Positions 1 to 7,900 of a DNA stretch of 32,407 nt are shown here, in pieces. The stretch is from Pontiellaceae bacterium (GTDB taxonomy: Bacteria; Verrucomicrobiota; Kiritimatiellia; Kiritimatiellales; Tichowtungiaceae). The stretch lies in NCBI GenBank assembly GCA_029939835.1, contig JAOZSE010000009.1:1-32407 (forward strand), given 5' to 3'. The notes under the pieces were generated by a model. That model was given only the letters and a program-made list of their open reading frames with translations. It was not told where the DNA came from and ran no database searches. The translations under genes were made by a program, and so were the position numbers. The first letter of the stretch is position 1, and every line of letters begins with the position of its first letter.

Positions 1-320
1 ACTGTAATAAGCGGTCAATTGCGCCGAATCGTTGGCTGTGGCCGCATTGTTCCATACATCCCAAAGATAAAGTGTAAGGTTGCCATCCTCGACCTTGGCG
101 ATGCGACGGCCCGAGTCATCATAGTAGTTTGTAACCACGGAATACGCAGAAGACACGGAATGCAGTCTTCCTTCGGAATTCCATGTGAGGGAGAAAGGTG
201 CATTAGTACCGTCCGGCAACGTGAGCAATGCGCCGTTGGCATCATAGGTGAGATTCGTACTCGTCGGCAAAACAGAGAAGTCAGCCAGTTTATATGTGTC
301 AGGCTGACCGGCGACTTCGG
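1..320 (-). pseudogene. RHS core remnant, module 4 (partial, runs off left edge)
   Basis: Read on the minus strand, this stretch encodes RHS core sequence ([17 protein letters not shown], then YYDDSGRRIAKVEDG, then a LYLWD motif), matching the same part of the three other RHS copies in the window. It has no start codon of its own: its first codons directly follow the stop of the HTH gene at 324. The reading frame is open to the window edge, so its tip and any partner gene lie outside. Bases 1-50 nearly repeat those around 3634-3684. I read it as a silent orphan RHS cassette. Expression by readthrough from the HTH gene cannot be excluded. Confidence 0.75.
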
Positions 321-323
321 CTA

Positions 324-587
324 TTACACATCAAGCAGTTTGGACAAACTGACCTTAAATGCCTTGGAGAGCTTGAAAAGATTGGAGAGCGTAATATTTC
401 TGGTTTCACCCTTCTCAATCCGCTGGAACTGCCGCAGGGAAAGCTCAAACTCCTGCATATCTTCCTGGGTCAAGCCGCGCTCGGTTCGAAGTCTGTTAAT
501 TTTTCGTCGAAGCTTTGAACAAAACCGATCAAAAGATTCACAGTATTGACTGTCTTCACCGATTCCCCTGTTGCCGCTTTTTTTCAT
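324..587 (-). CDS. XRE-family helix-turn-helix regulator
   Basis: Protein of 87 residues when started at the ATG at 587; a GTG at 605 would add six. The centre reads LRTERGLTQEDMQEFELSLR followed by QRIEKGE and LFKLSKAFKVSLSKLL. This is the classic Cro/C1-type five-helix fold, with the GLTQEDMQ turn and the IEKGE motif after the recognition helix. It would bind DNA as a dimer, probably at its own promoter. It is divergent from the 83-codon gene at 647 across 59 bp, the usual layout for a regulator and its target. No good ribosome binding site is visible. Its stop codon abuts the RHS remnant at 320. Family assignment is firm; the target is inferred. Confidence 0.8.
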   Translation of the reverse strand: MKKSGNRGIGEDSQYCESFDRFCSKLRRKINRLRTERGLTQEDMQEFELSLRQFQRIEKGETRNITLSNLFKLSKAFKVSLSKLLDV

Positions 588-646
588 GCGCCATGTATGG
601 CACACATGCGCTTGACCGACTACGCCATAGATGGCATGTTGAGGTC

Positions 647-898
647 ATGGAAAAACAAATTGAATCCGCAGATCATCATCTCACGATTTTTTGCGACAAA
701 CTTATGGAAGTCCGCCAATTGTGTGCATTTCTTCTCGAAGCCTATGAAACTATTGGTCGAGACACGGGAGCGATGGATGATGTGATGCTTTCGGGTGGAG
801 CTCTTTTTGCCAGAGACCTGAAGCGCAAACTGGCTGAACTCGAAGACCTGCTGGACAGAATCCGTAAACAGGCCACGCCCGAACCAGACCCAGAATAA
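647..898 (+). CDS. Small charged helical protein of unknown function (intact copy)
   Basis: Eighty-three residues starting MEKQIESADHHL and ending in a Pro/Asp/Glu tail. The body looks all-helical: a central ETIGRDTGAMDD loop, then a charged heptad-like helix (LKRKLAELEDLLDRIRKQ) that could form a coiled coil. No signal peptide or membrane helix is seen. I do not recognise the family. A GAGG lies only two bases before the ATG, so the start is not strongly supported. The gene is the only plus-strand gene in this part, is divergent from the XRE regulator, and is repeated without its first codons at 2297-2537. It could be the regulator's target or partner, or simply sequence carried with RHS modules. 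Confidence 0.55.
   Translation: MEKQIESADHHLTIFCDKLMEVRQLCAFLLEAYETIGRDTGAMDDVMLSGGALFARDLKRKLAELEDLLDRIRKQATPEPDPE
658..865. repeat. 208-bp direct repeat, copy 1 (partner 2297-2504)
   Basis: By eye this stretch is identical to 2297-2504. Similarity continues with many differences for roughly another 100 bases (to about 970 and 2605), almost to the 3' ends of the two small membrane protein genes at 998 and 2611. Perfect identity that stops abruptly suggests recent duplication or gene conversion. Confidence 0.85.
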
Positions 899-997
899 GC
901 TTTTTTGTGCGGTCTGCGAGCGCAATACACTCACCCGCAGTACAGCAACATCAGATTGTCAAAGATCAAGCGATTAAATACGAGAACTGGCAGAGCT

Positions 998-1234
998 TCA
1001 TTGCTTAAAGTGTATAATCCCTAAAATTATAAGTACTCCAAAAGCTATAAAAGCTACGCCAACAAGGAAGAAAGCGTTCTTATATTGTTTTTCAGCAGCA
1101 GAAAATCCCCAGAATTTCGTGTTCCAACGAACCCCAGATTTTGCCACAGATTTGCGACGTATTATAAAATAAACTCCGATAAGCAAGCACACTAAGGCTT
1201 GTATTAGATCAGGCATGGTAATGTTTATGGGCAT
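998..1234 (-). CDS. Two-helix membrane protein, candidate immunity protein of RHS module 3
   Basis: Seventy-eight residues. Two hydrophobic segments are visible (about residues 9-25, LIQALVCLLIGVYFII, and 54-74, AFFLVGVAFIAFGVLIILGI), separated by a basic loop. The ATG lies inside the last codons of the RHS remnant at 1225, whose final bases supply a strong AAGGAGG ribosome binding site, so the two are translationally coupled. Overlap with a variable RHS tip, small size and membrane location fit an immunity protein that protects the inner membrane. The immunity role is inferred from position only. The sequence is unlike the two other small membrane proteins that follow RHS genes here. Confidence 0.7.
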   Translation of the reverse strand: MPINITMPDLIQALVCLLIGVYFIIRRKSVAKSGVRWNTKFWGFSAAEKQYKNAFFLVGVAFIAFGVLIILGIIHFKQ

Positions 1235-2298
1235 GGATCCTCCTTGGGTTTAAGTAAGTACTTTAATAGTAATTCCCAAATATCTTCCCATGGTATTTCC
1301 CACATATAGTAACCTGCAAGTGATGCTCCCGGCGGACCGCCCAGACCGAATTCAGAAAATGCACCGCCGCCATCTCCAAAGCTATATCCAACATGCCCGG
1401 CAGGTCCGCCCTGACCCTGAACGCCAACGTTCCACCCACGACTTGGATTTTGAAAGGAGGCCATAACGGACCCGCCCGCACCTGGGGTTACTATGCCGCC
1501 GCCAAAATAGGGATAGATGCCCGAAGTGTTTATTACAACACCTCCTGTCACACCCACCCAATATCCTCCGCTAACATTAAAATCAATATATGATTGCCCG
1601 AAGAAGTCCACATCGTTGACCGGGTTATTTCCGCAGAAGGCGTAAAGATTGGCCCCTCCTTCCTCCTGAATCGGGTCGGGGCTGACGAACTGATTCAACT
1701 GAGGCGAGAAATAGCGGAAACCAAAATAAACCAAGTCGGAAGCGTCACGCTCTTTGCTACTGAATCCAAATCGCGCAACGTATACTCCGCTACTGCTCAT
1801 TAATTCGCCGAATGGCGTGTAATCGTATTGGCCGGTTACGTTCCCGGAATCATCCGTTGCCAGCACCACATCTCCGCGATGGTTGTTGTGAAGCAAATCG
1901 CTTGAACTATCACCGAAGTGATGCACAGCCACAAGCGTTCCAACGTCTCCGGCGATACCAACTCCTCGCGTGTAGTATTTCGCTAAATCAGCATCTTCAG
2001 CAGCTGTGCCAATAATGTTCATTCCGTCCCACAGATAGAGAGTCAAAGACCCGTCCTCAACTTTAGCGATTCGCCGACCATAGTCATCATAGTAGAAGTT
2101 GTTGGTTGATGTGCTGTTGGTTGCCGAGGCCAACCGCCCCTCCGCATTCCATTCGAGAGAGGACGGCGGGGCCGCCGTCCCTCCAGGGAGGGTTAAGAGT
2201 GAGCCGTTCGCGTCATAGTCCAGATTGGTGGAAGTTGGGAAAACGGAAAAGTCCGCCAGTTTATAGGTGTCGGGCTGTCCGGCGACTTCCGCCTTCAA
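1225..2298 (-). pseudogene. RHS 3' remnant with glycine-rich tip (module 3)
   Basis: An open frame of 357 codons beginning at a TTG inside the RHS core; an in-frame TGA lies shortly upstream, so the large N-terminal part is absent. It carries YDANGSLLTL, FYYDDYGRRIAKVEDG and LYLWDG, then the core end FGFRYFSPQLNQFVSPDPI and NPVNDVDFFGQ. After this boundary the roughly 122-residue tip (1225-1593) is extremely rich in Gly, Val, Tyr and Trp, with alternating short repeats suggesting beta structure, and ends in a helical WEDIWELLLKYLL. No nuclease or deaminase motif is recognised. No ribosome binding site precedes the TTG. It is best read as an orphan tip cassette paired with the protein at 998. 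Confidence 0.75.
2161..2184. repeat. Hairpin element inside RHS coding sequence (module 3)
   Basis: GGACGGCGGGGCCGCCGTCC is a near-perfect palindrome (9 of 10 pairs), followed by CTCC. It sits in frame in a loop of the RHS core, just after the YDANGS motif. The long RHS gene has a different hairpin at almost the same codon position (5924-5948). Confidence 0.5.
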
Positions 2299-2504
2299 TT
2301 GAATCCGCAGATCATCATCTCACGATTTTTTGCGACAAACTTATGGAAGTCCGCCAATTGTGTGCATTTCTTCTCGAAGCCTATGAAACTATTGGTCGAG
2401 ACACGGGAGCGATGGATGATGTGATGCTTTCGGGTGGAGCTCTTTTTGCCAGAGACCTGAAGCGCAAACTGGCTGAACTCGAAGACCTGCTGGACAGAAT
2501 CCGT
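2297..2504. repeat. 208-bp direct repeat, copy 2 (partner 658-865)
   Basis: Second copy of the repeat described at 658-865, in the same orientation, lying between the immunity candidate of module 2 (2611-2940) and the RHS remnant of module 3 (ending 2298). Confidence 0.85.
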
Positions 2505-2537
2505 GAACAGGCCGCTTCCGAAACAGACAAGGGATAA
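2297..2537 (+). pseudogene. 5'-truncated copy of the 83-codon gene at 647
   Basis: Encodes the same sequence from Ile5 of the intact copy (IESADHHLTIFCDKL onward) to a diverged C-terminus (REQAASETDKG). The start codon, first four codons, promoter region and neighbouring HTH gene are missing. At 2297 the sequence passes directly into antisense RHS core. The breakpoint falls in TTGAATCCG, which resembles the RHS-derived TGAATCCG seen at 3963-3970, so a microhomology join is likely. Probably not expressed. Confidence 0.75.
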
Positions 2538-2610
2538 GTTTTTTTGTGCGGCCTGCAAGCGAGCATATCCACTCGCAGTGCCGCAACATCAAATTTTCAA
2601 AGAACAAAGT

Positions 2611-2940
2611 TCAGGCACTTCTTCGTTTTCTGATAAAAAACAACAAATAAACACTTAGGTTAGATGTCAGCAATACGAATAGACTGAAACGATGGAATTC
2701 GGCAGATGTAGACAACAACTTTGCACGTTTTATATCTGAATCCAGCTTGGCGTCAACCCATTCCTGCGAAGAAGGATTATCCAGAAATGCCTCGGCAAAC
2801 GTTTTTTGTTCTGAAGCTATCAGGAGGGTTTCTTCCTCGGCTAAGGAATCAAATGTCTGAAGACATACCCACCCGAAAACCAGATAAAGTGAAATTAATA
2901 TATTTACTATCAAAAGAAAAACTCTGAGAACTTTTTTCAT
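2611..2940 (-). CDS. Two-helix membrane protein, candidate immunity protein of RHS module 2
   Basis: Protein of 109 residues. An N-terminal hydrophobic segment (VLRVFLLIVNILISLYLVFG, about residues 4-23) and a C-terminal one (FSLFVLLTSNLSVYLLFFI, about 85-103) flank a charged, Glu-rich middle of about 60 residues; the protein ends in a basic RKRR. The ATG at 2940 follows the RHS stop at 2942 by a single base, and AAGGATG in the last RHS codons is the likely ribosome binding site. Position and topology match the small genes after the two neighbouring RHS tips, although the sequence differs. The immunity function is inferred from this layout. Confidence 0.7.
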   Translation of the reverse strand: MKKVLRVFLLIVNILISLYLVFGWVCLQTFDSLAEEETLLIASEQKTFAEAFLDNPSSQEWVDAKLDSDIKRAKLLSTSAEFHRFSLFVLLTSNLSVYLLFFIRKRRSA

Positions 2941-2941
2941 A

Positions 2942-4648
2942 TTATTTCATCCTTGGAACTGGGGTTGGTTTTACTCCGATTGGAAATTTAGTACTGGTTC
3001 CGGGCACCTTCGTTGCCGCGTCAGTTACAATTCGTTTTAAGGCGTCAGGAATATCTTCCGAGGTTTTACAGTAATCATCTCGAGCAGAAGGAGAACCTTC
3101 TGCATACTTTTTTACAGCTTCTGCCCGACGTTCCATGGCGTCCTTAAAATCATCAAATCCCCGTGTAATTGGAAGCTTGTTCCAAGGAAATTTTTGAAAA
3201 AACCATTCATTTTTATATCCCAACGGGTCAATGAAGTTGACGGGATCATTTCCACAAAAACGATAAAGATTAATCCCTCCATGTTCACCAATTGGATCCA
3301 TCGATATCCATCGACAAAGATGGGGGGAGTAATAACGGTAGCCGTAATAATAAAGTCCGCTTGCATCCATCTCCTTAGAACTGAAACGATAACGGCTGCT
3401 GAAAGTTCCGTTCTCAGACAACAGGTTGCCGAAGGGCATATACCGGTTTTCAGCAACAACCGCTCCGGTGGAGTCTGTGACTTGCACTATATCACCGCGA
3501 TGGTTGCTGTGTAAAAGGAAGGTGCCGCTGTTAATGCCGTCGGCATGGTCGTTTGTGCTACCCATTCTGGTAACAGCAACAAGGCCTCCGATCCCGCCTG
3601 CACCCTGCAGACTGCCGCTGAGGTCTGTTCCGCGACTGTAATAAGCGGTCAATTGCGCCGAATCGTTGGCTGTGGCCGCATTGTTCCATCCGTCCCACAG
3701 ATAGAGTGTCAAAGAACCGTCTTCGACCTTGGCGATGCGGCGGCCGGTGTCATCGTAGTAGAAGTTGTTGGTTGATGTGTTGCTGGTTGTTGAGGCGAGA
3801 CGCTCCTCCGCATTCCAAGAAAGCGTGGATGGCGTGTTTGTTCCATCAGGAAGTGTCAGCAATGCTCCGTTCGCGTCATAGTCAAGATTTGTGCTCGTTG
3901 GAAAAACGGAGAAGTCAGCAAGTTTGTAGGTGTCGGGCTGGCCTGAAACCTCAGCCTTAAGCTGAATCCGAACATTCCCGTTAGACATCGGAAATAAGGG
4001 AACCAATGGTGCAACCCAATTTCCGTGTTCATCCTGCACCACGCCCGTTTGATTTACCGGCAGACTGAGTGCCGCATTCGTATTATCCACCGTCCCAATC
4101 AGTGTAGTCGTTTTATGACGCTGGTATTCAACAGCTTCGTCATCCGCATTGTTGAGCATCCGCACGTCAGCATTGTTTCCGGCAATGCCCTTATGAGTCA
4201 TGTTCCCGACGACATCATATTGATAATGTTCAACGTGCTGAATAGTGTTTGAGTCGCTGAACAAATTGGCTCCGGTGAGCTGACCTTGATAATCATATCC
4301 GTATTGCCAATACGATCCGCTGTGCATGTCAGTTAAGGCGATGATACGATCGACATCATAGCCGTAAGCGGCACCCCAGAGGAGAGTTGTGGCGTTGCTT
4401 ATGGTGAGACTGTCCAAGCGGGAGTATTGGTCATAGCCCCACATCTTAACCGTCTGCAAAGCCAAGGCTCCATGAATGACATTGGTTTGTGTGTTAAGCC
4501 TGCCGAATGCGTCATAACCATAGCTTGCCGAGGCATAATTATCAGACACCTGCGTAAGACGAGGTGTATTGGATGCGTATTGATAGTCGGTTGTTATGGT
4601 TGTTGAACCTCCCACGGTCAGTTCCCGGTTATCGAGAAATTCCTTTTC
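2942..4648 (-). pseudogene. RHS 3' remnant with charged soluble tip (module 2)
   Basis: Open frame of about 560 codons with no proper 5' end: in-frame stops lie at about 4652, and the nearest possible start is a GTG at 4615 inside the core. The core is collinear with the long RHS gene over its whole length (QVSDNYASASYGYDAFGR, then the [17 protein letters not shown] block, LYLWDG, and YYYGYRYYSPHL), reaching DPIGEHGGINLY and FIDPLGY. The tip after this point (2942-3214, about 90 residues) is hydrophilic with several Lys/Arg/Asp and one Cys, unlike either other tip. No catalytic motif is recognised. It is coupled to the membrane protein at 2940. Read as an orphan cassette able to recombine with the long gene through the shared core. 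Confidence 0.75.
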
Positions 4649-4674
4649 CCTCTACTACAAAAGCAAGTCCTGTT

Positions 4675-4920
4675 TCAGCCAATGTCTCTTTTCAAAAGTC
4701 GACCACGAAAAGCAACGATCAAAAACACAATGCCGTATCCAATTGCAGCAATATCAAACATTAATGATGAATTCATTTTAAATGAATCAGTCGCCCACTT
4801 ATCAACCAAGCCCATAGCGCCAAAAACCAATAGCACTATTCCTAGAAAGAAACCGAAAACCCGATAGACAGGCCGTGCCCTTGAATTCCACTTCTTGTCA
4901 ATTTTTAGTTCGCTTTGCAT
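4675..4920 (-). CDS. Two-helix membrane protein, candidate immunity protein of RHS module 1
   Basis: Eighty-one residues from the ATG at 4920. Two hydrophobic segments are seen: FGFFLGIVLLVFGAMGLVD (about 22-40) and MFDIAAIGYGIVFLIVAF (about 54-71), with basic ends. The start is chosen because AGGAGT, five bases upstream, overlaps the RHS stop codon at 4928, a tight coupling. The frame stays open further upstream into RHS sequence, but that part has no good start. This is the partner of the only RHS gene here that keeps its long N-terminal part, so it is the pair most likely to be expressed. Immunity function is inferred. Confidence 0.7.
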   Translation of the reverse strand: MQSELKIDKKWNSRARPVYRVFGFFLGIVLLVFGAMGLVDKWATDSFKMNSSLMFDIAAIGYGIVFLIVAFRGRLLKRDIG

Positions 4921-4927
4921 ATCACTC

Positions 4928-7900
4928 CTATTCCAAACACAAATCATCATCTTCACATTTCTTTGAGCACTCCGGTATAAATGCCAGTCGTGCTCCCAGT
5001 GAGAATCCTGTTGCTCCCGCACCAATGATACCGGTCCATCTGGAAAGTGCAGCCAGTCCGCCTCTCATTGCTCCAATACGTGTAGCAGACCTTGCCGCTG
5101 CGGATGCGGCTGCTTGTCTTTGCAATATCGACCCACCTCCCACCGCTCCCGCAATAGGTGCATTTCTGATTGCCTCAGCACCTGCCCTGCTTGCAATTGC
5201 AGCATATCCAGAACCGGCAAAGCCAAGAGCAGCACTACCCAAGCCATAATATCCCGAGGCATCAACCCATCCTAAACTATCGCCATAAAATTCGTTTGCA
5301 TGTCTGTCTAGACACCCTCGCCATGATTCACCTTTCCGCCGACAGAGTCCAAACGGATCAACAAAGTTGACAGGCGAATTGGCACAGAACTCATAGAGGT
5401 TGATTCCGCCATACTCGCCAATTGGGTCTGGACTAAGGAAACAATTCAGTTCCGGCGAATAGTACCGGAAGCCGTAATAGATTAACCTAGAGACATCATA
5501 TTCCTTAGAAGAGAACCCGAACCTTGGCAAGTAGCCTCCACTCGAAGTCAGTTCGTTGCCAAACGGTGTAAACTCGCCAGAATAAACAACTGCTCCGGCT
5601 AAATCCGTCGCTAGAACTACGTCTCCTCGATGGTTCGAGTGCAGGAGCATTGTCGTACTACCGCTGAAATCGTGAGCCGCAACTAGAGTTCCAACGTCAC
5701 CAGCGATGCCGATGCCTCTGGTAAAATATTCAGTTAAGTCAGCATCTTCATCGGCGACGGCAACAACAGTCATGGGATCCCAGACGTACAGTTCCAGTGT
5801 TCCGTTTTCGATCTTTGCAATCCGCCTTCCCCAGCCGTCGTAATAGAAGTTGTTGGTTGATGTGTTGCTGGTTGTTGAGGCGAGACGCCCCTCTGCATTC
5901 CAGTTTAACGTTAGGTTGGTTCCGCCCGGTGAGGGCACCGGGCCTACAAGGGAACCATTGGCATCGTACGTCAGGTTTGTTGAGGTCGGAAAAACCGAGA
6001 AGTCGGCGAGTTTGTAGGTGTCGGGTTCTCCGCTGACTTCGGCCTTGAGCTGGATGCGGACATTCCCATTCGACATCGGAAATAAGGGAACCAACGGGGC
6101 GATCCAGTTGCCGTGAGAATCCTGCACCACGTCGGTTCCCGAGACTGGCAGGCTGAGAACAGCATTCGTATCACCCAGCGTCCCGATCATCGTTACCGTC
6201 TTGTGACGCTCAGATTTGATAATTTCGTCATCCGCATTAGGAGTCAGTCGAACATCCGCATCGGCTCCTGCAACGCCTTTATGGGTCATATTACCCGCGG
6301 CATCATACTGATAATGCTCAATGTGCTGAATTGTGTTAGAGCTACTGAACAGATTCGCACCGGTGAGCTGCCCCTGATAATCATAGAAATAGCTCCAACG
6401 TGTATTGCTATGCAGATTGGAAACAGCTGAAATTCGATCCACGTTATATCCAAACTCATTGCCCCAAAGCAAAGTCGTTGAATTGCTAACGATTAGAGAA
6501 CTCAGCTTTGAGAACTCATCATAACCCCAAGTCTTCACCGTCTGAGACGAGGAAGAGCCGTTGACCAGGTTGGTTTGCGACTGTAATCTTCCGTACTGGT
6601 CATAACCGTATTCGGCTGCGGCATAGTTGTCGGAGACTTTGATGAGCCGGAGCGCGTTGGGGTCGTACGCATATCCGGTTGAAATGACGTTGGTGCCGAC
6701 GGTCAACGTGCGGTTGGTGATGAAGCCGCGCGGGCCGTAGTCGTAATCAACCAAGTATTCCAATGGCGTCGCCTGCATGGGCATGTTCTGTATTTTTACA
6801 GCGACGGTGTCAAGCCGGGAGCGGTTGTCATAACCATAGCTTTCGCGCCAGATTTCCCCGAGGGTGGAGAGGGTTTTGACGACGTTGGTCAAACGATCCT
6901 GTCCGTCATATTCATACACTATGTCCACGTCTTCGAGTCCGGCGGCGGAGCCGTCGACGCTTTTTTGTTTGAGCAACTCTTTGGCGTCGTTCCAGGTGTA
7001 TTCGGTGACCGCCCCGCGCCCGTCGGTGAGGGTCGCGGGGAGGCCGCCGAAGGTGTAGGCCCATGTCTGCGGCATTTTTCCTTCGGGCGTATGGCGGGCT
7101 TTGAGACGGGTTGCGCCGTCCTGGGCATGATAGTCAAACGTGCGGGTTGCCATGTCGCCCATAAAGGGGCCGTACCCGATGGATTTGATTTCTCCTTCGC
7201 CCATATAGCGGAACTGGAGTTCAGTTTCGGTTTCGTCGTTCATGGGGAATACGGCCCAGTCGAGCCGCTTGTTGCCGTCGTATCCAAAATTGGCGGTGAT
7301 GCCGTGGCGGTCGGTGACCCCTTCAGCGGCGCAGCAGCCGTAGTCGAAGCTGTTGGTGGTGCCGTCGGCATAAACGATGTCCAGGGGCCGTCCCATGTCG
7401 TCGGGGACGATTGCCACGCCTTGGCCGGTGCGGTTGGTATAGGCCGTCATGAAACGGGTTTCGGGGTCGTAGGCAAATGTTTCCGAGGTTCCATCAGGAT
7501 AGTGCGTCGCAACCAGCACGCCCGCGGCACCATAAACATTAGAAACAATATTCTGAAGTCCTTCGTCCACGGTATAGGTAAGAAGCTGTCCGTGGTCGTT
7601 ATACGTCGCCCGGTACACGGTCTTTTCCGTTCCGCCGAATGGGAGGATGCGGATGGCTTCCGTCAGCCGGTTGGTGCGGTCCAGATAAACCGTGTTGGTG
7701 CCTTTGTCCACAAGACGCACGGCGTTATAGTTGGCATCCTCCTCAATGATTTCGGTCCATTGGTCGGTAAGCTGAACGGTGTAATCTATGGATTCATACA
7801 CTTCGTTGGTGATAGTAATAATACGGTGTCCGTTGGCCTGCGCTTCATAGCCGTACCACAGGTCTTTGCGGGCTCTGCTGTCCGTTTGAGAATAAGCTGT

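Noticed and set aside
620-934. Minus-strand frame of 104 codons across the 83-codon gene
   Set aside because: The plus-strand protein has a sensible helical composition and start; the minus frame is rich in odd Phe/Ser/Lys stretches and spans the same repeat only because both frames are open.
2540-2610. Possible integron attC-like site after the truncated 83-codon gene (TGCGGC...GCCGCA stem)
   Set aside because: The stem is imperfect, the GTTRRRY/RYYYAAC core sites are missing and no integrase gene is present. The T-run precedes the stem on the plus strand, so it is not a normal terminator either.
3170-3187. TTGGAAGCTTGTTCCAA inverted repeat resembling the sigma-gene palindromes
   Set aside because: The half-sites are in the opposite order and it lies within RHS tip coding sequence, so a regulatory role is unlikely.
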